DNA of 39,991 bases from Candidatus Yanofskybacteria bacterium RIFCSPLOWO2_01_FULL_39_28 (GTDB lineage: Bacteria > Patescibacteriota > Minisyncoccia > 2-02-FULL-40-12 > GWA2-44-9). Position numbers and translations under genes: made by a program. The notes beneath the pieces are model-generated. The model searched no databases, had not been told where the DNA came from, and worked only from the letters and a program-made list of their open reading frames with translations. How positions within the stretch are numbered: the first letter of the stretch is position 1; each line of letters begins with the position of its first letter. Below, in pieces: positions 8,651-16,294 of the stretch. The stretch spans positions 1-39,991 of the forward strand of contig MGKE01000003.1 of the NCBI GenBank assembly GCA_001794635.1. Reading direction: 5' to 3'.

Positions 8651-9961
8651 TTAATTGCTTGGTTCAACTTTATAAATTAAGCCAGATGCATCGTCAGAAA
8701 TATATAATGCATTATCGGGACCGAACTTTAAGTCAACTGGCCGACCATAAATTTCTTCTTTACTCTGATCTAACCAACCGGAAATAAAACTAACGGGTTC
8801 CCGAGATAAGACGTTACCTTTTTCATCTAAATCATATCTGACAACTTCATAACCCACAGGCGCACTTCTGTTCCATGATCCATGAAATGCAACCAATAAA
8901 TCCCCCGCCCACTCTTGAGGCCATTTAGAGACTTGCCCTGAGCTTGTCGAAGGGATAAATGCCAATCCTAATGGCGCAGAATGGGCTTGAATTTCAATAA
9001 CTGGCGATTCGGTTTTACTACAATCATTAGTCACATCAATTCGCTCCCATTTATCAGGGTTAAATGTTTTATCTTTAATCTTGTTGCCGTAACAGAAAGG
9101 CCAACCAAAACGCCTGGCCCCAAATTCGTGCTCTGATCCGGCAACTTTTACAATATTAATTTCGTCTGGCGGCAGGTTGTCACCCAAGTTATCCCGTCCC
9201 ATTTCTGTTGCCCATATCTCACCGGTTACTGGATGAAATGTAAAAAATACTGAATTCCTTAATCCACCGGCAAATTCAGCCGTATAACTACCTTTGGCAT
9301 CTGACTCCAGTATCGCCCCCCTCTTCCATGAGCTTTCTTCGCAAACATCACAAGATGAACCGACGCTTATATATAATTTTATGGGGTCAATTGTCGCCAA
9401 ACCCAAGATCGGTTTTTCCCTGAAATTTGCTCCAAAAGATATAGTTCTTGTCACATGACCCCCATCAGCTGGAAGAGTAGCAATATTTTCTCCCGTGCTT
9501 GAAGTTAGTTGGCCAGTATCCACGTTATAGAGATATCGTGCCACTCGTTGCGTTTCAGCAATATATAAATAAGTTGTGTTTGTCTTGTCATCCTTATAAA
9601 AATCGAGACCATGAGGCGATCTTAGACCCTCAATCAAGGCGTGTTTTATTTCAAAACCAGAACCCTCCAAGACACTGACTCTTCCGGCCTTGGTTTCACT
9701 TACCAGCATCCGCCCCCTTGCATCAAATAAAATAACCCGAGAATTTTCCAATCCTTTTACGGCAACAGAGATTTTAAAACCCTCCGGAACATTCAAAAAC
9801 GACAACTTCTCATCTCTACTTGGAGTTACAATCTTGGGCTCATTAAGTTCCGGTACATTATAACCAATCAACTTCTTAACCAAGCTAAAATCAGTCCAAA
9901 ACAAATAAACGCCGACGGCGATAAATATTAAAAAAATAAAGACCAATAAGGCTTTTTTCAT
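8651..9961 (-). CDS. PQQ-dependent sugar dehydrogenase-like (GSDH / L-sorbosone dehydrogenase family) with N-terminal membrane anchor
   Basis: LNVPEGFKISVAVKGLENSRVILFDARGRMLVSE, HVTRTISFG, YISVGSSCDVCEE, EMGRDNLGDNLPPDEIN, AFHGSWNRSAPVGYEVV, KFGPDNALYISDDASGLIYKV. Confidence 0.88.
   Translation of the reverse strand: MKKALLVFIFLIFIAVGVYLFWTDFSLVKKLIGYNVPELNEPKIVTPSRDEKLSFLNVPEGFKISVAVKGLENSRVILFDARGRMLVSETKAGRVSVLEGSGFEIKHALIEGLRSPHGLDFYKDDKTNTTYLYIAETQRVARYLYNVDTGQLTSSTGENIATLPADGGHVTRTISFGANFREKPILGLATIDPIKLYISVGSSCDVCEESSWKRGAILESDAKGSYTAEFAGGLRNSVFFTFHPVTGEIWATEMGRDNLGDNLPPDEINIVKVAGSEHEFGARRFGWPFCYGNKIKDKTFNPDKWERIDVTNDCSKTESPVIEIQAHSAPLGLAFIPSTSSGQVSKWPQEWAGDLLVAFHGSWNRSAPVGYEVVRYDLDEKGNVLSREPVSFISGWLDQSKEEIYGRPVDLKFGPDNALYISDDASGLIYKVEPSN
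8932..8954. repeat. Short dispersed-type repeat inside CDS (CCCTTCGACAAGCTCAGGGCAAG on the coding strand), encoding PSTSSGQV
   Basis: cttgccctgagcttgtcgaaggg; recognised as a sequence recurring as STSSGQ-type insertions in many environmental genomes (from memory, not searched). Confidence 0.6.
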
Positions 9962-10013
9962 AAATTAAAAATACTAAAAAATAAAGGAAAAATCAAATAT
10001 TAATTCCAAAAAC

Positions 10014-10039
10014 AAAAAGCCCGTTTATCCGGACTTTTT
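10014..10039. terminator. Rho-independent-type hairpin downstream of the SH3 protein gene
   Basis: AAAAAGCCCG-TTTATC-CGGACTTTTT, one C/A position mismatched, U/A tracts on both sides; lies between 8651-9961 and 10069-11307. Confidence 0.7.
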
Positions 10040-10068
10040 GTGCTTAAATTATTTAAATTATAAAACTT

Positions 10069-11307
10069 TTAATTACTTAGCTCGGCTGCTTGCAGGTAAT
10101 CTCCGTGCACCCAGGCATCCTGGCCTTCAAACATTATCTTATGCCATACACCCTCTTGTCCTAAACTTGTTACCATATCACCCGCAGTAAGTTGGCCCAA
10201 AACCGAACTTGTCGTAGCTGCCGATGCTCTGACATTAAGGTAACCGGCACTTGAAACAACTTTGTATTTATTGGCTGATGGAACTGGTGCCGGAGTTGAA
10301 GATGAAACATTGCTTCTTGAATAATCCGGAACTTGATTTACTGATGTATAATCAGCTCCCAGATTATACCAACTAAACTCTTTGGTATTGATACAGAAAA
10401 CTTTCTTAAAGAATTCCGTATCATCCGCTACCGCCTGCTCGCCGGTCGTATTCACCCAATGAAGTATACCTGTATCTTCTCCGGTTGTTTCTACACCGTA
10501 GACCCTTACATCATTCGTCTCGCAATTCCTGAATAGGCCAGAGGTAACAAAAACATCTCTTGTTACAGAAGTGGTTGATTTAACTTTAGTAAAACCACCG
10601 AGATGACCATAGAATCCGAATATAGCTGGATTCAAGAATAATCTCTTGTAACCATGAGGATTAACAATATAAACATCTGGATCGCTTGAACCGGCAGCAC
10701 TTACCACATCACCATCTTTTAGACTAACCGCAGCCAAATTAATAAATCCTCTTGATGCCGGTGTTGGTTTGCTCACCGAAACAGCAGGAGGTGTTGATGT
10801 CGGAGTTGGAGTAGTTGTAGGTGCCGGTGTAGACGCTGGGGTTGTTTCTCCTCCCCCGCCGCTTCCTCCACCTAACGGTGTTGGGGTTGGAGTCGGAGTT
10901 GATGATGCGGTACCACCTGAACTTGAACCGCCGCCGCTAGAACATGTAGTTGATAAGGGAGTTAGATTAAAAGTTTGAGTAGTGGTGGAGTTGACTGAAA
11001 GATGCGATCCAGTTTCATCACAAGTATAGGAGTGACCACCATTATTAGATAGTTGTAAACCAGCTGTAGAATTTAAGACAATCTTATTTCCTGAAACCAA
11101 ACTTATGGTCATAGTGACACCTGTAGTTGTTACTGTAGTGGCTGTAGAATTTGCCTCTATCGTAATATTGCCCACATCTGCGTTCCAGGTCGTATCTTGA
11201 GCATAGGTAACTGATGCTCTGGCTTGATCAGCACCAACCAGTAATACACTCAACATTAAAACAATTACTAATATTGGCAGAGAAAAGTTGGTTTTTAATT
11301 GTTTCAT
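10069..11307 (-). CDS. Secreted surface protein: Thr/Pro linker, CPR surface module shared with 20173-23844, C-terminal bacterial SH3 domain
   Basis: N-terminal signal/TM, SSTPTPTPTPLGGGSGGGG...TTPTPTSTPP linker, DGDVVSAAGSSDPDVYIVN...NQVPDYSR module, YLNVRASAATTSSVLGQLTAGDMV...W SH3b pattern. Confidence 0.8.
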   Translation of the reverse strand: MKQLKTNFSLPILVIVLMLSVLLVGADQARASVTYAQDTTWNADVGNITIEANSTATTVTTTGVTMTISLVSGNKIVLNSTAGLQLSNNGGHSYTCDETGSHLSVNSTTTQTFNLTPLSTTCSSGGGSSSGGTASSTPTPTPTPLGGGSGGGGETTPASTPAPTTTPTPTSTPPAVSVSKPTPASRGFINLAAVSLKDGDVVSAAGSSDPDVYIVNPHGYKRLFLNPAIFGFYGHLGGFTKVKSTTSVTRDVFVTSGLFRNCETNDVRVYGVETTGEDTGILHWVNTTGEQAVADDTEFFKKVFCINTKEFSWYNLGADYTSVNQVPDYSRSNVSSSTPAPVPSANKYKVVSSAGYLNVRASAATTSSVLGQLTAGDMVTSLGQEGVWHKIMFEGQDAWVHGDYLQAAELSN

Positions 11308-11321
11308 TATGGTTTTATTTT

Positions 11322-11735
11322 TTAGTTATTTTGTTTCATATTTTGCTGAATAGTTTTCAAAACAGATGAATCAAAATTTAAGTTTTCCCAGAAAAGGACT
11401 TGATCCTTATTTATTATCATTGAGCCATTGGGTTTATGCGGTTCAAGGGGTCCAAGCTTCACAAGACGACCCTCACCCGTTTCTTCATTAACTTTTACAT
11501 AATAAACATCAGAAAGAACTAGATAATCAGAATTTATATTGGCTAAACTACCGAAATAAGTCTGATTATTTGTTAAGAACAATGCTTGATATGTATTTGG
11601 ATCAATGAAATCATCTTTATCATAGCTATCGTATTTTAAATAATCTATTAGAAAGGGTGTTCCGATAATACTTGCAATAAGTCCAACTGCAACTAGACTG
11701 ACGATAATAATTGGAACATCCTTTTTTCTGAGCAT
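11322..11735 (-). CDS. Hypothetical membrane-anchored protein
   Basis: 137 aa, N-terminal TM (PIIIVSLVAVGLIASIIGTPFLI), then a soluble domain. Confidence 0.6.
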   Translation of the reverse strand: MLRKKDVPIIIVSLVAVGLIASIIGTPFLIDYLKYDSYDKDDFIDPNTYQALFLTNNQTYFGSLANINSDYLVLSDVYYVKVNEETGEGRLVKLGPLEPHKPNGSMIINKDQVLFWENLNFDSSVLKTIQQNMKQNN

Positions 11736-11753
11736 GGGCTATATTCCAACTAA

Positions 11754-12569
11754 TTAATGGCATCGAACAGTGCTAAGGGTCGGCGTAGTAGCACCCTGAT
11801 TAAAGCGCATATAGATCCAAGCCCCTGTCGTAGATTTAAGTTGGATACAGGTACCTGCGGTCGAAGCAGCCGCACCACCGAAATAAAAACTGGCTGTGCC
11901 TGTAGCGGGACCAACAAACTCTGCCGTATAACCTTTACCAGCAGAAGAAGAAGCAGTAGTGGCACCGACAGTGAGAGCGCTGGTTAATATCAAATCACCA
12001 GCCATTGAGTGAGAAGCGGCTGTATCAGCAACAAACCTACCTGACATCTGAAAGTTGCTAGCTAATGAGGCCTTGCCATCAACCTCTAAAGATCCAGTTA
12101 TAAGAAGATCATTTGCAGCATCCCACTCTGAGGTATTACCGGTAGTACCAGTTCCAAATCTTGAATAGGCCACAGAAGTCGGCCCAGCGACCTGTAATGA
12201 ATTGGCGGTCATTAAGTATGATGCCGAGGCCGTGCCTTGAACCTCAAAGGTTGTCTGGGGCGCGCCAAGCACACCAACACGCATATTAGTGCTGTCAGTG
12301 ATGAATACATTGGTGCCAGCCGTATTTTGAAACCTGACAGAGGTTGCAGAATCAGCCGCAGGTGCTACAGTCATAGTTCCAGTTGTGCTCATATTGGTTC
12401 CGATAGTACTAGCCGCATAAACTCCGACAACAAAAAAGCCGGCTAGGGCTAAAACAAAAAGAACCGGAAAAATCGACCTAAATCCACGTTTGAATTTGTC
12501 CATAATATTTTTTAGTTTTTCTAACATGCCGATACTTTTTTTAAGAATCGGGACATTAGATATCAACAA
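11754..12569 (-). CDS. Hypothetical secreted/surface protein, A/S/T-rich
   Basis: Likely start MDKFKRGFRSIFPVLFVLALAGFFVVGVYA; low-complexity beta-like body. Confidence 0.6.
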   Translation of the reverse strand: MLISNVPILKKSIGMLEKLKNIMDKFKRGFRSIFPVLFVLALAGFFVVGVYAASTIGTNMSTTGTMTVAPAADSATSVRFQNTAGTNVFITDSTNMRVGVLGAPQTTFEVQGTASASYLMTANSLQVAGPTSVAYSRFGTGTTGNTSEWDAANDLLITGSLEVDGKASLASNFQMSGRFVADTAASHSMAGDLILTSALTVGATTASSSAGKGYTAEFVGPATGTASFYFGGAAASTAGTCIQLKSTTGAWIYMRFNQGATTPTLSTVRCH

Positions 12570-12638
12570 TTACTTATAATTATAAAACAGCCCCTAAATA
12601 ACACAACGTAAAAGTGTTGATAACTTAATTGGTGAGTA

Positions 12639-14447
12639 TTAATTTACTTCTGAAATCCTAATCATTTCTTCTATTTCTGGGGCTTTGTTACCCAACTCTC
12701 TGGCTTTTTTTAAAAAAATCAACGCTTTTTCATAGTCCCTTTTCACGAAATAAGCCGTTCCCACAACAGTTACAGCATCAACTCCTAGAGGTTTAGATCC
12801 AAAATATTTATCTATAATTGCCAAGGCCTCGTCCGGTTTGCCAATAGTTATTTGAATATAAGCGTACCTTAATACCTGTTCTGTTGTGGCATAAAAATTG
12901 ATGACTTTAAGGAAATGCCGGCCAGCTTCTTCAAAACGACTTTGTTTAAGATACAATTCGGCTAAATTAATATCGGAAACAATCATGTCCGGATTTAGTT
13001 CCAAAGATCTTTTGAATTTCTCTTCAGCCAAAATATAATTACCGTCATGATCAGCAACAATACCAAGCAAATTCTGCAAAAGAGCATTGTCCTCATAAAT
13101 ACCTTTTGATATCTCAAGCTGTTCTTTGGCTTTATCCCATTCATTGCTTCGCATATGGATTCCAGCCAGAGCGTTGCTGGTAATTAAGCCGTCAGGCGAC
13201 TCGGCCAAAGCGGCAGTAAACAGGGTTCTGTGGCTTTGCCAATCCTTATTTCTAATAAAAGTTCTGACACCATAAAAACAAATGAGGCCGATGAGGACTA
13301 AATAGCCGAGTTTTCTAACAACTCCAATTTTTTCAATGAGTTTAGCCAGCCAGAATGAAGAAATAATCGCAAACCCTAAAGACGGAAAATACATTAGTCT
13401 TTCCCCCATAATCGTCCCGATTGGAAATATAAGATTTGAAATGATTAAATAAGGAAACAAGAAAATCACAACTCCTAAAGCAAGTATACTTTTTCTGGTT
13501 CTAGGTAAAACCAGGGCCATTATCAGAATAAATAAGACCATGAGTCCTGTTATTGATTGCCAAGAGTTAAATAAATTAGTCACAACCTTAATTGTGTTAT
13601 AAGAATAGTCAGCCGATAAATTAATCGGCCACAATAATTTTTCCAAATACATGAAGAACACCTTAGTTGCAGTAAAAACCCTTACTGGCCAACCGACAAA
13701 TTTTAACTGGTTTTCAATAATTGTTGTGGTTATGTCACCAGTAAAATACCTGCCGAGAGCAATATATCTCAAGACTGAATAAACCGCTAACGGTATAGAA
13801 AAATATATAAATTTTATAACTGTGCTGTAAAACTTCTTTCCCAGCCAAAGCCATTCAATAAAGAACATCATCGGCAAAATCATCAAAGCCGACTCTTTGC
13901 TTGCCAGAGCTAATAACAAAAAGATTCCTGCCAAGATTTTCCTGCCTTTAAGTGAAGAGTAAATCGTGAGTATAGACCAAAAGAAGGCCAACAATTCAGC
14001 CCGACCAACTATTGAAGTCACGGCTTCGGTATGTATGGGATGAAACAAAAATAAAATAAAAGACAGGAAAGCTATTCGTCCTGATTTCAAGAGATATTTA
14101 ACCAACAAAAAAACCAGAAAAGAATTAAGAGCATGAAGAATTATATTAACTATATGAAAACTGACCGGCGAAGAACCAAAAATAAAATGATTAAGCGCGT
14201 AAGAAGCCATGGTCAGAGGCCGATAAAGACCTGTTTTGGGCATATTTTGATGATATGGGTAAACCCAGAGACTAAAAAAATTATCCGGATTGGTTAAATC
14301 GCCTCGGTTTTGGATTACCGTCACGTCGTCAAAAACAAACTCTCCGCTTATTCCGTTACCGAAAACCAAAAAAGATAAAACAATTGAAAAAACAAAAACC
14401 AGCCACAATTCGTGTTTTTTTATAAAATTTATAAACTTAAAATTCAT
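12639..14447 (-). CDS. GT-C/TMTC-like polytopic membrane protein with C-terminal TPRs (putative protein O-glycosyltransferase)
   Basis: EFVFDDVTVIQNRGDLTNP, YRPLTMASYALNHFIFG, FHIVNIILHALNSFLVF, then TPRs (GNYILAEEKFKRSLELNPDM). Confidence 0.85.
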   Translation of the reverse strand: MNFKFINFIKKHELWLVFVFSIVLSFLVFGNGISGEFVFDDVTVIQNRGDLTNPDNFFSLWVYPYHQNMPKTGLYRPLTMASYALNHFIFGSSPVSFHIVNIILHALNSFLVFLLVKYLLKSGRIAFLSFILFLFHPIHTEAVTSIVGRAELLAFFWSILTIYSSLKGRKILAGIFLLLALASKESALMILPMMFFIEWLWLGKKFYSTVIKFIYFSIPLAVYSVLRYIALGRYFTGDITTTIIENQLKFVGWPVRVFTATKVFFMYLEKLLWPINLSADYSYNTIKVVTNLFNSWQSITGLMVLFILIMALVLPRTRKSILALGVVIFLFPYLIISNLIFPIGTIMGERLMYFPSLGFAIISSFWLAKLIEKIGVVRKLGYLVLIGLICFYGVRTFIRNKDWQSHRTLFTAALAESPDGLITSNALAGIHMRSNEWDKAKEQLEISKGIYEDNALLQNLLGIVADHDGNYILAEEKFKRSLELNPDMIVSDINLAELYLKQSRFEEAGRHFLKVINFYATTEQVLRYAYIQITIGKPDEALAIIDKYFGSKPLGVDAVTVVGTAYFVKRDYEKALIFLKKARELGNKAPEIEEMIRISEVN

Positions 14448-16267
14448 TATTGTAATTCTTTTATAAGCTCCTCTATCAGCCTCCCTGTCTCTGGGTCAAG
14501 AGACGAATGTTTTAATCCTTCTTTTAAGTCAGTTAGGGCTTGCTCTTTATTATTAAGAGCAAGATAAACAAGGGCTGAATTATAATAAACACGGGGATTA
14601 GCGGGGATAAGGGTTTTTAATTTTTCTATATTCTTCACCGCCTCAACCAAATCACCCCGCTGAGCATAAATAACGGCTAAGTTTTGGTATGAGTAATAAA
14701 AATTAGGGTCAATTTCTATGGCTTTTTTGTATAATTGAATAGCTGTCTTAATATCTCCCCTAGCTTGAAAAATACTGCCTAGATTATAATACGGCTGGGC
14801 AAAAGTATTATCGCCTTCAGTCGCCTTCTGGTAATATATTTCGGCATTGTTAAAATCACCTTCATTGTAGTAAAAGTTTCCCAGATTATTATTAACTCTG
14901 GTACTTTTTGGTTCATATTTGAGAATATTTTTATAAAATTCCGCCTCATTACCCCATAATTTGTTGTGTTGGATGGATTGATAGGAGAAGAATGAGAAAT
15001 AGGCAACAACGGTAGTAAGTAGTAAGTAGTAAGTAGTAAGGTTTCTAGATTTTAAATAATCAAATAGCTTTACTAAATAATAAGAAATGATCAGCCAAAA
15101 GCCGACCATGGGCAGATACAACCAATGCTCATATATAAGAGCGTTAATCGGAGTAATACCGGAAACTGGTCCAAGAGCGATAAAGAACCAGGAAACGCCT
15201 AACAACCAAATTCTATAACTAGAATTTGGTTGTTGAATTTCTAATTTCAAATTTCTAATTTCTAAACGGTAGAAACGAACTAAAATATACAAAATACCAA
15301 CCAATACAGCCGCAACACCCCAAACCGGCCATTGAAATAAAGATGTATAAACCGTCGCACCCCTTTCCATGTGAAGCCCAAGCGGAACAATCAAAAGTTT
15401 CAAATATTCCCACAAAATGGAGAGAAAGGTGAATAATCTAACATGCACGTTTTCAGAATATAAGTTTTGTTCGGTGTAAAAATTTAATGTATTTATAAAA
15501 TTTAAAAGTGTCAGCCGTAATACACCATAGACAATAACTACAGCAAAATAAGGCCAAGTTTTAACTAGGCCCGTTTTAAGAGATTTGACAAAACGATCAG
15601 GCGATAAAACTGAAACGTAAAAAGCCAACGCAAGAACTGGAAATATAATTGCCGTTTCACGGCTTAGAAGACTAAAAATAAGAAAAAAAGTAGTAAGTAG
15701 TAAGTAGTAAGTAGTAAGGGATTTATTGGTAAAGTTGCCAGAGTTGTCTTTTACTGATTCGGATTTGTAAAAGAACAAGAGCGCCAAAAGCATAAACATT
15801 GTAACCAATAAATCACCTCGTCCAGAAATATAAGTTACGGCTTCAGTTTGAAGCGGGTGAACTAAGAAAAATAAAGCAACCAAAAAAGCAAGTGGGTTTC
15901 TTTTAAAAACCAGGCGAATCAGCCAAAACACGAGAATACTGTTAAACACGTGAATGTAGTTGCTAAGCAGATGATACAGTAGCGGTTCTACGCCGGATAT
16001 AGAATAATTAAGAGCAAAAGTAAAAAACAAAAAAGGTCTATAATAATTGCTCTGAAGCCCCACACCGGCCAAAGCACTATTAGAAAACCAAAATTTGATA
16101 TTATCCCAGCTTGTTGAGTGAACGAAATTATTGTTAATTATCCAATCGTCATCATCCCAAAACAGCTTGTTGTTTAAGTTAAATGAATAAACAAAGCTAC
16201 CGGCAACAATAAGAATTATAATTGGCAACCAAATATTTCTTAAAACTTTTACATTTTGAATTGTCAT
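14447..16267 (-). CDS. GT-C/TMTC-like polytopic membrane protein with C-terminal TPRs
   Basis: LFWDDDDWIINNNFVH, YYRPFLFFTFALNYSISG, HLLSNYIHVFNSILVF, then TPRs (GDFNNAEIYYQKATEGDNTFAQPYYNLG). Confidence 0.85.
   Translation of the reverse strand: MTIQNVKVLRNIWLPIIILIVAGSFVYSFNLNNKLFWDDDDWIINNNFVHSTSWDNIKFWFSNSALAGVGLQSNYYRPFLFFTFALNYSISGVEPLLYHLLSNYIHVFNSILVFWLIRLVFKRNPLAFLVALFFLVHPLQTEAVTYISGRGDLLVTMFMLLALLFFYKSESVKDNSGNFTNKSLTTYYLLLTTFFLIFSLLSRETAIIFPVLALAFYVSVLSPDRFVKSLKTGLVKTWPYFAVVIVYGVLRLTLLNFINTLNFYTEQNLYSENVHVRLFTFLSILWEYLKLLIVPLGLHMERGATVYTSLFQWPVWGVAAVLVGILYILVRFYRLEIRNLKLEIQQPNSSYRIWLLGVSWFFIALGPVSGITPINALIYEHWLYLPMVGFWLIISYYLVKLFDYLKSRNLTTYYLLLTTVVAYFSFFSYQSIQHNKLWGNEAEFYKNILKYEPKSTRVNNNLGNFYYNEGDFNNAEIYYQKATEGDNTFAQPYYNLGSIFQARGDIKTAIQLYKKAIEIDPNFYYSYQNLAVIYAQRGDLVEAVKNIEKLKTLIPANPRVYYNSALVYLALNNKEQALTDLKEGLKHSSLDPETGRLIEELIKELQ
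15012..15040. repeat. Heptamer array GTAGTAA x4 inside a TMTC-like CDS
   Basis: gtagtaagtagtaagtagtaagtagtaag; translated LTTYYLLLTT. Confidence 0.95.
15201..15234. repeat. Perfect 14-bp-stem hairpin inside a TMTC-like CDS, abutting the heptamer array
   Basis: AACAACCAAATTCT-ATAACT-AGAATTTGGTTGTT. Confidence 0.9.
15236..15263. repeat. Heptamer array AATTTCT/AATTTCA x4 inside a TMTC-like CDS
   Basis: AATTTCT AATTTCA AATTTCT AATTTCT; translated RLEIRNLKLEI. Confidence 0.9.
15690..15718. repeat. Second GTAGTAA x4 array in the same TMTC-like CDS
   Basis: gtagtaagtagtaagtagtaagtagtaag; translated LTTYYLLLTT. Confidence 0.95.
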
Positions 16268-16294
16268 TTTAAATTTTGACTTTTAAATTTTAAA

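Noticed and set aside
4213-15718. Heptamer arrays considered as CRISPR or mini-CRISPR arrays
   Set aside because: Units are contiguous 7-mers without spacers; no repeat-spacer periodicity and no cas genes in the window.
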